64,000 bases of DNA from Stomoxys calcitrans. Its lineage: Eukaryota; Arthropoda; Insecta; Diptera; Muscidae. The position numbers and the translations under genes were made by a program. Every line of letters starts with the position of its first letter. Positions within the stretch are counted from its first letter, which is position 1. This document shows positions 10,060-20,515 of this stretch, piece after piece. Below the pieces are notes generated by a model, which had not been told where the DNA came from, made no database searches, and saw only the letters and a list, made by a program, of their open reading frames with translations. The stretch is taken from positions 38,122,242 through 38,186,241 of the forward strand of contig NC_081553.1 of the NCBI RefSeq assembly GCF_963082655.1. Reading direction: 5' to 3'.

Positions 10060-10420
10060 AAAAAGTAAAAAGGCATTAAGTTCGGCCGGGCCGAACTTTG
10101 GATACCAACCACCTCGGGTATATATGTAAACCCCATTTCGTCACAATCCGGTGAAAATTGGATAACTTAAGCATACAAATTCGGCACGAACATTGAGTGG
10201 TCTAATATATTGGGTTGCCCAAAAAGTAATTGCGGATTTTTTAAAAGAAAGTAAATGCATTTTTAATAAAACTTAGAATGAACTTTCAGCAAAATTGGAT
10301 GAAAAATAAAGCTTTTATGGTCTTCAAACCCTTTATCCCACCATGGATTCTGGTGGGTGGGTTCCCCACCAAACCAGAATACAAAATAAATTCAGTTGAA
10401 GGGCATAATTTAAGTATAAG
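10060..10420 (-). mobile_element. HINE-A2 3' end interrupted by half a MITE
   Basis: Antisense 3' terminus (AAGTAAAAAGGC, hairpin, then TACCAACCACCTCGGGTAT) and leader to 10207. A left-half MITE (10210-10286) follows. Then comes a short piece of A2 unit (GATGAAAAATAAAGCTTTTA) to about 10335. A locally palindromic stretch at 10344-10380 (ATTCTGGTGGGTGGG against CCCCACC-AAACCAGAAT) separates it from the next HINE. Confidence 0.7.
10210..10286 (-). mobile_element. Mariner-like MITE copy 4, half element
   Basis: TTGGGTTGCCCAAAAAGTAA at 10210 after TA. The sequence then matches copy 1 through GAATGAACTTT, where it stops. The second TIR is gone. Confidence 0.8.
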
Positions 10421-11835
10421 CCAAAGTTTAAGCCAAATCGGGCGAAAATTGCGGCTTGTAAGGACTTGAGAAGTCAAATCGGGAGATCGGTTTATATGGG
10501 AGGTATATCAGGTTATAGACCGATTTAGACCGTATTTGGCACAGTTCGTGAAAGTCGTAGCAGAAGACTACATGGAAAATTTCAGCCAAGTCGGACAACA
10601 ATTGCGGCTTATAAGTGCTCAAGAAATCAAATCGGTTTATATGGGAGCTATTGACTCGAGAAATCAGATCGGGATATCGGTTCAAATGGGAGCTATATCA
10701 GGTTATAGACCGATTTAAACCGTATTTGGTACATTTGTTGGAAGTCGTAACAGAACACCGCATTGAAAATTTCAGCCAAATCGAACAACAGTTGCGTCCT
10801 GTAAGGACTCAAGAAGTCAAATCGGTAGATCGGTCCATATGAGAGTTATATCAGGTTATAGACCGATTTAGAACGTACTTGGCACAGTTTTTGAAAGTCA
10901 TTACAAAACACTGCTTGCTAAATTTCAGCCAAATCGGACAAAAATTGCGATTTGTAAGGAGCTCAAGAATTCAAATCGGAAAAATTTTTTATGGGAGCTT
11001 TACCAGGTTTTAAACCGATTTGGACCGTATTTTCCACAGTTATTGGAAGTCATAACAGAACACTATGTGCAAAATTTCAGCCAAATGGGACACAAATAGC
11101 GGTTTGTAAGGGTTCAAGTAGTCAAATCGGGAGATCGGTTTATAGTTCCCATATAAATCAGGTTAGAAATGATCTATTACGGATGCTGACTGCGGAGGGA
11201 TTTGAACCCATCTGCTACGCAGACAATGTTATTGTACCTCTAAGGGTCAAGGAACCGAACAAGCTATGCAGAAGGGCCTAAAGGGTCTTGCATATGCCAT
11301 ATGACTGGGCTAGACCCAAAAGTCTCAATGTTAACCTAGAGAAGACTGAAATAAGCCTGTTCACGAGGAAGACGAAGGTGGGCCTATTTAAAGCACCACG
11401 TTTCCTCAATTAGACGATTTCGATATCTGACAAGATCAAATACTTAGATGTGATCTTGGAGAGAAAACTGAATTGGAAGTGTTACATTCAGGAGCGTACA
11501 CAGTTGCTGGGCACTATATAGACCGGCCGTAGGCTCGAAATGGGGCCTGAATCCGAGGATAGTCCACTGGCTCCACAGGAGCGTGATTAGACCAATACTT
11601 ACCTACGCCTCAGTAGTTTGATAGACTGCTATGGAAAATAAGTTCAACATAAGGACCATACAACAGGTTGAGAGAACATGTTATCTTGGCATAGGCGGTG
11701 TGATGGGGACCACGTCCACTAGGGCACTGGATGTCCGACCTATTGATATACAGATTAAGTGTGAGACAGCCACTGCGGCTATGAGACTTAAGGCGATGGG
11801 AGAATGAATTGAAGACGGGAGCAGGTCGTATACCA

Positions 11836-12168
11836 AAATGTTGCAAATTTTTTTTTTTTTGCTAATTTTTGCCCATGAGCATTCTACTAAGGAACAGTAC
11901 AAACTTCTTACCTATCAATGAGTGCAGTCCGATTCAAGTTTAAGCTCAATGATAAGGGGCCTCTTTTTTATAGCCGAGTCCGAACGGCGTGCCGCGACAC
12001 CTCTTCGGAGAGAAGTTTTACATGGCATATTACCTCACAAATGTTGCCAGCATTAGGAGGGGAAAACCACCGCTGAACATTTCTTTTTCTGATGGTCTCG
12101 CCAGGATTCAAATCCAGGCGTTCGGCGTGATAGGCTGATATGCTAACCTCTACGCTACGATGGCCTCC
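11836..12168 (-). mobile_element. tRNA-derived SINE, full length with target duplication
   Basis: On the minus strand it begins GGAGGCCATCGTAGCG, carries tRNA-like A and B boxes and a unique body (TTCGGACTCGGCTATAAAA), and ends in an A14 tail (T-run at 11848-11861). The flanks repeat GCAGGTC(G/T)TATACCA at 11821-11835 and 12169-12183, a 15-bp target duplication with one mismatch. This proves insertion into the LINE. It would depend on LINE machinery for mobility. Confidence 0.9.
12104..12157 (-). promoter_or_regulatory. Internal Pol III A and B boxes of SINE
   Basis: Antisense B box at 12104-12115 (GGATTCAAATCC, two changes from the tRNA consensus) and antisense A box at 12141-12157 (TGCTAACCTCTACGCTA). 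Order and spacing are those of a tRNA gene. Confidence 0.7.
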
Positions 12169-12795
12169 GCAGGTCTTATACCATCTCGGTACATGGCGAC
12201 AATTGGAAACCTGGAAGGAATGGAAGCGGTTTCCGATCGGATACCTGAGATGAACCTTGATGTCGAGGGCGAGGCACTGCTGTTATTGGCACAGATTTGG
12301 ACTGACTGAACTCTAGTACTGCCATCAGGAAGATCATGTTACACGGATGGATCAAAGCTAGAGAACAGAGTGGGCTGGGGGTCTACATTGAAAACCCAGG
12401 GACTGAGATGTGTTTTAGACTGCCTGACCATAATACGGTCCTGCAGGCGAAGATCCGGGCGATCAGGGAATGCGTGAAATGGTGTGGTGCTAACGTCGGA
12501 CCGTACTTGAAACAGTTGTTGGGAGTCATAACGGAACACCACATGGAAAATATCAGCCAAATTGGACAAAATTTCTGCTTGTTAGGGCTCAAATTGGTAT
12601 ATCGGTTAATATGGGAGCCATATCAGGTTATATACCGATTTGGACCAATTTTGGCACAGTAGTTGGAAGTCATAACAGAAAACTATGTAAAAATTTTAAC
12701 CAAATCGGCTACCTTTACGCTTTCGACCGCTTTCGTGATTTCGACACACGGAAGGACGGACGGAGGGATTTGTATACCCCCATACTATGGTGCTG

Positions 12796-13763
12796 ATTTG
12801 ACATGGCTAGGCAGACGTGTCTATGAACTGACTCTGAGTCGATATCCGCAAACTTAGTATCTATACCAAATTTCCCAAGAATTTTCAATTAAGTAACAAG
12901 GGATATTTCTCAATGAGTGGATACCTCATAAATGTAGACTTCATTAGTAGGAGGATAACCGCAGCTAAAAAATTTCTCTGATTTTCATGCCGTGATTTGA
13001 ACGCAGGCATAGGCGAACATTTCTCTGCGGCATAAAAATACCACATATAATTCTAATTTTGCCATAAACCAACTGGAAAACACATGATCCTAGCACTCTC
13101 CCTCTACTGGGTCATATATCTTTTAATCCCTACCCATTATGCCACACTCGTAAGTTTCACGCATGCCACTGGTCGTGAGCAAATTAAGTTCTTTCCTGCC
13201 AGCAAAATTGATTTATTTACGAAAATTGTCACTGTTATGTGTGAAAGTCATAAATAATCCACGAAAAACTCTTCGCATTCTGTGTTGCTCTGTGGTTTGC
13301 TTTTCACATGCGTTGCCACACTCCACCACTTATGACTCCGCATTGTCGCAGAGTTGTCCTCGGCATATTCAAGTCATCCATTGACATTTATTGTTCACAC
13401 TTTGTCCTCGTTGTTGTCCTGTTTTAATTTTTCTTGTTTCTCTTCATTGTTATTGTTGTAGTAGTTGCGCTGTGATATGGACTAATTTGTTGTTAAACAT
13501 TTTCATAAACTAAAGTCAGATCTGAGATCATGTTCATGTACAAAGGCTGTCGCACATTGGCTCTCTGGCAATGGCGACGAAAAAAAGTAATTAAACACTT
13601 TTTATTTGTCGCCGCGTTTTGTTTTTGGTCGGGTTTTGGTCAGATGTTTGGAGGGGGTCATATAAAGTTTGCCAGGCCAAATCCACAAGTACAACGACCA
13701 CTCCCCTGTGCAAGAAAATTAGCAGAGTAGCCGCATATGAGGTATATTTTTCAAACAAAAAAC
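12796..13763. other. Mostly unique region with an old SINE
   Basis: Apart from the degenerate SINE at 12905-13030 I see no recognised element. The small open frames (for example 13163-13384) have no recognisable domain. Confidence 0.45.
12905..13030 (-). repeat. Degenerate SINE fragment
   Basis: TCAATGAGT, ACCTCATAAATGT, TTAGTAGGAGG, ACCGCAGCT and a B-box relic (GTGATTTGAACGCAGGC) occur in the same order as in the younger SINE copies, with many substitutions. Confidence 0.55.
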
Positions 13764-15277
13764 AACAAGTAAAAAGGCGTTAAGTTCGGCCGGGCCGAAC
13801 TTTGGATACCCACCACCTCGGGTATATATGTAAACCACCTCTCATTAAAATCCGGTGTAAATTGCATACCTTATGTCCCATAGCAGTTATATCGAAATAT
13901 TTTCCGATTTGGACCAAATACCAATCGGTCTTTTAAGAAGCTATAACTAAAAATAAACCGATCTGCATCATATGCTACACGGATGTCGAAAAGCCTAACA
14001 CAACGATCTGTCCCAAATCTCGGCGAAATCGGGCAATAAATGCGCCTTTTATGGGGACAAAACCTTAAATAGAGAGATCGGTCTATGTGGTAGCTATATT
14101 CAAATCTGCACCGATCTGGGCCAAATTGACGAAGGATGTCGGAAGGCCCATTAAAACTCACTGTCCCAAATTTAAGCCAAATTGGATAATAAATGTGTTT
14201 TTATGGGCCTCAGACTCCCAATCGGAGGATCCGTCTATATTGAAATCTGAACCGATCTGAGCCAAATTAACGAAGGATGTCGAGTGGCCTACCACAACTC
14301 ACTGTCTCAAATTTCAGCAAAATCGGATAATAAATGTGGCTTTTATGGGCCTAAGACCCTAAATCGAAGGATCGGTCTATATGGCAGCTATATCCAAAAC
14401 TGTACCGATCTGAGCCAAATTGACGAAGGATGTCGAGTGGCCTACCACAACTCACTGTCTCAAATTTCAGCAAAATCGGATAATAAATTTGGCTTTTATG
14501 GGCCTAAGACCCTAAATCGGAGGATCGGTCTATATGGTAGCTATATCTAAATCTGGACCGATCTGAGCCAAATTAACTTAGGATGTCGAGTGGCCTAACA
14601 CAACTCACTGTCCCAAACTTCAGCAACATCGGACAATAAATGCGCCTTTTATAGCCCCAAAACCTAAAACCGAGAGATCGGTGTATATGGCAGCTATATC
14701 CAAATCTGAACCGATCTAAGCCAAATTAATTAAGGATGTCGAAGGGCCTAATATTATTCACTGTCCCAAATTTCAGCAAAATCTGATAATAAATGTGGCT
14801 TTTATGGGCTTAAGACCCTAAATCAGAGGATCGGTCTATATGGCAGCTATATCCAAATCTGGACCGATCTGAGCCAAATTGACGAAGAATGTCGAAGGGC
14901 CTAACACAATTCGCTATCCCAAATTTCAGCAAAATCGGATGATAAATGTGGCTTTTATTGGCCGAAGACCCTAAATCGGCGAATCTGTCTATATGGGGGC
15001 TATATCAAGATATGGTCCAATATATCCCATCTTCGAACTTAACCTGCTTAAGGAATAAAAAAAGAATCTGTGCAAAGTTTCAGCTTAATATCTATATTTT
15101 TGAAAACTGTATCGTGATTTAAACAGACAGACGGACGGACATGTCTAGATCGTCTTAGATTTTTACGCTGATCAAGAATATATATATACTTTATAGGGAC
15201 GGAAATGGATATTTCGATGTGTTGCAAACGGAATGACAAAATGAATATACCTCCATCCTTTAGGGGTGGGTATAAAA
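13764..15277 (-). mobile_element. Complete HINE-A (reference copy)
   Basis: A 1.5-kb copy with both ends. From the left: AACAAGTAAAAAGGC, the hairpin of two 10-bp arms around a single G, TTGGATACCCACCACCTCGG (subterminal repeat), then a leader. About seven units follow at 153-bp spacing, for example the ATCGGTCTAT motif at 14371 and 14524. Then come a second leader (CTTAACCTGCTT), a reversed GTCY tract (CAGACAGACGGACGGAC), the core (AAGAATATATATATACTTTA) and the head ending GGGTATAAAA. Each unit pairs GATCGGTC with GACCGATC across 25 bp. No protein is encoded. Mobilisation would need a Helentron Rep/helicase supplied elsewhere. Confidence 0.88.
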
Positions 15278-16084
15278 ATAATTTTTCTGCTGCAACATTG
15301 TTTTTAAATAATAATTTAAAAAATTATCCCCAAAGGAAGCGTGGGGGGAGTTCTGAATTTTTTGCTAAAGCAGGACTTTTGCATGTGTCATTGGCATAAA
15401 TTATTTTCCTCTCTCTCTCCCTCTCTCTGGGTCTCATGCGAATGGAGGGACAAACGAGCAGCATTACCGCTTAAACTCCTTCAAAAACAACAACAACTAT
15501 GGTAGCGAAACTACATCGTTTCATTGAGAAGCAGAAGTCGGAGCAACACTAGTCATGCATTCAACAATTTTACATTCTCGATGGCGTCGGGTAAGTCCTG
15601 CTTATGTCCTTGCCCCCTCTTAGCCATACCATGGCAGTGATGATGGGCCGTTGTAGTTACTTTTGTTTTATTACCGTGTTGAATGTTTCACATGATTTGT
15701 GGCATTTAAATTTCGGAGGTTGTTCTTCATGTTACCCTCAATTATCATCAGACAACATTGGCAGCAGCGTACGTGGCCAAAACGATGGCGATGGCGTTGG
15801 CTAGCGACACAAGCAACAGCAACTGAAACCATCAGCAACTAATGCAAATGAATGAAGACCAACAATAAATTTCAAAAATAACCAGAATTGCAGGATCTAA
15901 GGTAGGTCAGTTTTCATTTCAAAGTGGGATTTTTAGGTTTATTAGAGAAGGTCGTTATAAAAACATGATTGACAAATGGAATTTCTATTAAACTTGAACT
16001 TAAGACTCTTCGAAATGTTTAAATGCTGGTAAATATTAGTAATGTCGAAAAAAACGCTCCCGAACCGACCCTGATTTACTGCAA
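15278..16084. other. Unique island
   Basis: AT-rich with a (CT)n run at 15409-15428 and CAACAACAACT near 15490. The last 60 bp (from about 16030) are the upstream part of the RT fragment that continues after the SINE. Confidence 0.45.
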
Positions 16085-16513
16085 ATGCAAATTTTCCCAT
16101 GAGCATTCCACTAAGGAACAGTGGCAAACTTCTTACATATCAATGAGTACTGTCCGATTCAAATTTGTGAGGATCAATGATAAGGGGACTCCTTTTTATA
16201 GCCGAGTCTGAACGGTGTGCCGCAGTGCGACACCTCTTTGGCGGGGAGTTTTAACATGCTATGCCAGGTGTCGCACTGCGGCACACCGTTCAGACTCAGC
16301 TATAAAAAGGAGTCCCCTTATCATTGATCCTCACAAATTTGAACCGGACAGTACTCAAGAAGTCCCCTTATCATTGATCCTCACAAATGTTGCCAGCATT
16401 TGAAGAGGAAAACCAACGCTGAAATTTTCTTCTGATGTTCTCGCCAGGATTCGAACCCAGTAGTCCAAGCGTTCATAGGCGCACTTGCTAACCTCTGCGC
16501 TACGGTGGCCTCC
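16085..16513 (-). mobile_element. SINE with internal 90-bp inverted duplication
   Basis: Ends match the other SINEs (TTTTCCCATGAGCATTCC on the left; GCGCTACGGTGGCCTCC on the right). CTGATTTA flanks both sides (16071-16078, 16514-16521) as target duplication. The body segment 16146-16235 is repeated inverted at 16266-16355 (88 of 90 identical by my comparison) around a 30-bp spacer. A 28-bp piece (AGTCCCCTTATC onward) is then repeated directly at 16361-16388. The tRNA-like head is intact. Confidence 0.88.
16447..16502 (-). promoter_or_regulatory. Pol III A and B boxes of the rearranged SINE
   Basis: Antisense B box GGATTCGAACCC (16447-16458, close to consensus GGTTCGANTCC) and antisense A box TTGCTAACCTCTGCGCTA (16485-16502). 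This is the best conserved promoter of the SINE copies here. Confidence 0.75.
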
Positions 16514-16841
16514 CTGATTTATTACCTAGATCAAATCTACAATAAGGCAGTAGGAGCCGATGGGTTGCTAGCTGTTCTATTTAAAACCATATAAAACATA
16601 ATGAAAAGGCTTAAATGGGGTTTTCTAAGACATTCTAAATCTATCTAGCGCTAACAGTGGTTTTATTTGGTGCTGTACAGTGGTTCCTTCTGGTGCAGTA
16701 GGAGCCGATGGGTTGCTAGCTGTTCTATTTAAAACCATATAAAACATAATGAAAAGGCTTCAATGAGGTTTTCTAAGACATTCTAAATCCTATTAGCGCT
16801 AAACAGTGGTTTTATTTGGTGCTATATTGTGGTTTCTTCTG
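16514..16841 (+). pseudogene. RTE-type reverse transcriptase start fragment, tandemly duplicated
   Basis: NKAVGADGLLAVLFKT (from 16541) matches the conserved N-terminal RT motif KAAGADGLPAELFK of RTE-like LINEs. A stop follows. The frame begins before the SINE (ATGTCGAAAAAAACG near 16041) and continues after it, so the SINE landed inside. The block 16547-16694 (148 bp) is repeated at 16695-16841 with a few substitutions, so the motif appears twice. Past the motif (AACAGTGGTTTTATTTGGTG) no RT sequence remains. Confidence 0.6.
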
Positions 16842-18149
16842 GTGCTGCACAGTGGTTTGAGATCGAAAACTGCTAGAAATAATTTTTTAAATATTTTTAA
16901 AATTTTTTGTTTAGCGAAATATTCGAAGGGATTTCTTCTTTAGTTTAGTGCATCACTAGTTGGTCTCCAAACATTATTTTTTTTTGTACTGTATTCCACC
17001 CTATTAAACTCACTTGACCACCCACCAAAAGGCGACCTCCTAAGCATGTAAGGCCTCTAGTTAAATCTGTGGTTGCATATGTGTTTCAACAACACATAAT
17101 TTATTATCTTAACATACATTAAGCGAAAAAATCTCAGAGTTTAAATCGTCGTTTTTTTTCTTTTTCGGCGTGTTGTGCGGCGCAGTGCAGACTAAATGGC
17201 CATTAGTGAAATTGCATGCGAACATTTTCGAATGCAATAACAAAATTGGTTTCTAACTTCATCAGTGGCTGTAGAAGCAAGGATTTTTGCTGGCTTGATT
17301 AGCATAACTATGTTGCTTCACCAAACAACCACACAACTTCACATCATCATCCAAACGACAATATCGAGCATCAACATGGTCGTATATTCATGGTTGCATG
17401 CACCTCTTTTTTTTTTTTTTTGGAAAAAAACGGGCCAAACATACGCAGGCCAAGTGACACCGGCACCACCTCTCAACTTGAGTTGAAAAATTTTAATTTA
17501 TTGTAAATTTACCATAAATTAAATCATTGCCTTTCGTTTAGTTTTGCAGTTTGGCTACAGCTTTGGTAGTTGTTGTTGTTGTTGTTGCTGTTGCACAACT
17601 CCACTCCATTCTAGAATTTAGAGATCCAAAAAAGGCAGCCACCAACCAACCAACACCTCATTGTCGGTGATGGTGTCGTTGTAACTTGGCAAGAGTGCGA
17701 ATTTAGATTTATTGTGCGGAAAATAATTCACGACACTATTTACGGTTTAAAGGGGTCCGTCTGTCTCCTTCGAGGAGCGAATGAACTAAACAACTAACCA
17801 TCGAACGCACACGCAGTTTGTGGCTTATCCAACACTCGAGGATACCTTCACCCCCTATCACCTACATCGAAATAGATTTGCTATCGTGGCAACTGGCCAA
17901 CCATATTTGGCAAGATTTGCTTGTGTGGCAACAACCAAAGTTCATAAATATCCTCTCGCACCATTGTGTGTATCGCTGCAGATGTAACTGCGTTAAAAAT
18001 GCAGTGACAACCACGAAAATGGTATATCTCGACTTGCTTTTGTGCGAGACATAAGCATGGATAAGAAAATACCTTGGAAATTCCTATTAAGATTTTATAA
18101 GACTGCGGTGGGTGGTAATTTAGATGGTGTATTAATAGTTCCAAAAAGA
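16842..18149. other. Unique AT-rich island
   Basis: No recognised gene or element. It contains a T15 run at 17407-17421 and a (GTT)n run at about 17569-17590. The open frame 17818-18054 has no domain. It may be host non-coding DNA. Confidence 0.5.
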
Positions 18150-18803
18150 TTTTTATACCCACCACCTTAGAAGGGAGGAGGGGCTAATGGCCATATAGCC
18201 TCAGATTTGGATATAGCCCCCATATAAACCGATCCCCAGTTTTCACTTCTTGAGACCATAGAGATGTCAATTTTCATCCGATTAGTAAAGTCGGTGCCGA
18301 GTATGATCCGAATCGGTCAATAAACTGTTATAGGCCCCATACAAACTCATCGTCGGATTTTACTTCTTGATCCCCTAAAACCTTTATTTGGCTGAAATTT
18401 TGGCCAAAATATTCTGTACTGATTGTCAACATCATTGCCGAGTATGATCCGAATTTGGTATACCCCCCGAACTGGTATAATTCCAAAAAAACTGGTATAT
18501 AGAAACCGATTCCCGGATTTTACTTCTTGAGCCCTCAGAAGACTCAATTTGCATCTAATTTGGCTGAACTTGGGTACAAAGAGTTCTTCTATGACTTTCA
18601 ACAGCCATGCCAAGTATGATCCGAATCGATCTAAATACTGATGCGGGCCCCATATTAACTGATCCCCGGATTTGATTTCTTGATCTCCTAGAGGCCTCAA
18701 TTTTCACCTAATTTGGCTGAAATTTGACACAAAGAACTTTGATATGACTTTCAGCGTCCGTGCCAAGTATGATCCCAATCGGTCTATATTCTGATACAGG
18801 CCC
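18150..18803 (+). mobile_element. Outer HINE-B relative, left part
   Basis: Starts TTTTATACCCACCACCTTAG but lacks core and GTCY tract. Four B-like units (TTGATTTCTTGATCTCC, GATCCCCGGATTT, CCAAGTATGATCC) follow. It is cut at 18803 by a complete HINE-B and resumes at 19861. The units are more diverged than in the inner copy, as expected of the older element. Confidence 0.75.
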
Positions 18804-19860
18804 TTTTTATACCCTCTACCATAGGATGGGGGGTACACTAATTTCGTCATTCTGTTTGTAACTATTCGAAATATTAGTCTGAGACCCCATAAAGTATATA
18901 TATTCTTGATCGTCGCGAAATTTTATGTCGATCTAGCCACGTCCGTCCATCTGTCCGTTCGTCCGCCGCTTGAAATTTTGCACAAATACTTCTTATTGGT
19001 GTAGGTCGGTTGGTATTGTGAATGGACCATATCGGTCCATGTTTTGATATAGCTGCCATATAAACCGATCTTGGGTCTTGACTTCTTGAGCCTCTAGAGG
19101 GCGCAATTCTTATCCGATTGGGATGAAATTTTCCACGACGTGTTTTGTTATGATATCCAATAACTGTGCCAGGTATGGTTCAAATCGGTTTATAACCTGA
19201 TATAGCTGCCATATAAACCGATTTTGGGTCTTGACTTCTTGAGCCTCTAGACTGCGCAATTCTTATCCGATTGGAATGAAATTTTCCACGACGTGTTTTG
19301 TTATGATATCCAATAACTGTGCCAGGTATGGTTCAAATATGTTCATAACCTGATATAGCTACCATATAAACCGATCTTGTCTTCTTGAGCCTCTAGAGTG
19401 CGCAATTATTATCCGATTTGGCTGAAATTTTGCATGACGTATTTTATTCTTACTTTCAACTACTGTGTCAAATAAGGTTCAAATCGGTTCATAACCTGAT
19501 ACATCTGTCATATAAACCGATCTGGGATCTTGACTTCTTGAGCCTGTAGGGGTCACAATTATTATCCGATTTGCCTGAAATCGTGTCTATTATGATCTGA
19601 ATCGGTCTATAGCCCGATACAGCTCCAGTATAAATCGATCACTTTATTTTACATCTTGAGCCCCCAAATGGCGCAATTCTTATTCGAATTGGCTGGCATT
19701 TTACCAAACCGGACCATATTTTGATATCGCTCTAATAGCAGAGCAAATCTTTTCTTATATCCTGTTTTGCCTAAGAGGAGATGCCGGGAAAAGAACTCGA
19801 CACATGCGATGGAGGGTATATAAGATTCGGCCCGGCCGAACTTAGCACGCTTTTACATGT
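18804..19860 (+). mobile_element. Complete HINE-B nested in an older HINE
   Basis: Head TTTTTATACCCTCTACCAT, core AAAGTATATATATTCTTGAT, GTCY tract GTCCGTCCATCTGTCCG, then about five units (CTTGAGCCTCTAGAG, TATAGCTGCCATATAAACCG). The subterminal region is GGAGGGTATATAAGATTC, followed by the hairpin and TTAGCACGCTTTTACATGT. Both ends are present, so the borders of the nesting are clear. Confidence 0.85.
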
Positions 19861-20102
19861 TATTTATAGCCGCCATATTTTGATATTCTGGAGGGCGCAA
19901 GTTTTACTCTATTTACCTGAAATTTTGGAGATGGTATTTTTCTATGACTTCAAACAATCATGACAAGTACGGTCCATATCGGTCAATAACTTGATTTAGC
20001 TCATATATATGTGGAAAAAGTCATTCAAAGAACTTGGCAAATGCGATCCATGGTGGGTGGTATTTAAGATTCAGCCTGGCCGAACTTAGCACCCTTTTTT
20101 TT
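19861..20102 (+). mobile_element. Outer HINE-B relative, right part
   Basis: Finishes the unit broken at 18803 (TATAGCCGCCATATTTTGAT), then ATGGTGGGTGGTATTTAAG, a decayed hairpin (TTCAGCCTGGCCGAA) and a T-rich end. Confidence 0.75.
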
Positions 20103-20116
20103 ACTAAACATACATT

Positions 20117-20515
20117 CACTTTTAATATGACCACCTTTTGTCTTGACTATTGGTTTGACCGAGTTGTGCTTTCGTACAATTTTCAACTTTCTTCAGCGCA
20201 GTCCTTACCTTGCTCTTTAAAATTGCCCAAATAGAAAAGTCCATCGGATTGGAATTTGGTAAATTGAACAGCCACTGTGTGGATGAAATTATTTGCAGAT
20301 GATGATTTCTTGGCTTACGCGTTCTTTATGTCATGGTGCCGAGTCCTGTTGATATATCTATGGTCTACTACAAAAATTTTTGCCAATGCCCACTACAACA
20401 AAGGAGTTTCCAAAATGTTTTCCCAATAATAAGCCACATTTCTTTGACGCCAGGCTCGATGAAAATGATTGGTGAGCGGCCATCAGCGGTCTCAGCCGAT
20501 TTTCTCGGCACGCCC
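20117..20515 (-). pseudogene. Tc1/mariner-superfamily transposase C-terminal remnant
   Basis: Minus-strand reading shows ADGRSPIIFIEPGVKE (about 20430-20490), then QQDSAP (second catalytic Asp, about 20325-20345), HKERV, and WLFNLPNSNPMDFSIWAIL (third acidic residue in NPMD, about 20215-20270). It ends in KSKVRTALKKVENC and a stop near 20119. Stops and frame changes separate the blocks, so it is dead. No TIRs are recognised. It lies directly downstream of the LINE remnant in the same direction. The first catalytic Asp is not present. Confidence 0.75.

Larger units (their letters stand above)
11166..12495 (+). pseudogene. I-group LINE ORF2 remnant with RNase H, split by a SINE
   Basis: The left part encodes the RT palm (LLRMLTAEGFEPICYADNVI, so YADD has become YADN) and then thumb and connection sequence (PKSLNVNLEKTEISLFTRK). 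Several stops break the frame, including one after LCRRA at 11279. The SINE at 11836-12168 interrupts SRSYTK. Beyond it lies an RNase H domain: CYTDGSKLENRV near 12337 holds the first Asp, a 1-bp deletion shifts frame, then GLGVYIENP and AKIRAIRECVKWC (usual AEIRAI, catalytic Glu replaced by Lys). An RNase H in ORF2 is typical of I-group LINEs. The fragment ends where HINE-B2 resumes. It is non-functional. Confidence 0.8.
10421..12795 (-). mobile_element. HINE-B2 containing a LINE and a SINE
   Basis: Antisense array of B2 units (TCAGGTTATAGACCGATTTA, GGAAGTCATAACAGAACACC, TCAAGAAGTCAAATCGG) at 10421-11165. It resumes at 12496-12720 and ends in a reversed GTCY relic (GGAAGGACGGACGGAGGG) near 12750 and a damaged head (TGTATACCCCCATACTATGG). 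The 3' hairpin end is missing on the left, and most of the core on the right. The 1.3-kb interruption is a LINE fragment. Confidence 0.75.

Noticed and set aside
13764..15277. Regular repeats resembling a CRISPR-like array
   Set aside because: The unit is about 153 bp without separate unique spacers, lies in mobile elements with heads and hairpin tails, and the genome is clearly insect.
16447..16513. tRNA gene
   Set aside because: A and B boxes are present but the sequence does not close into an acceptor stem and continues into a SINE body with target duplication.
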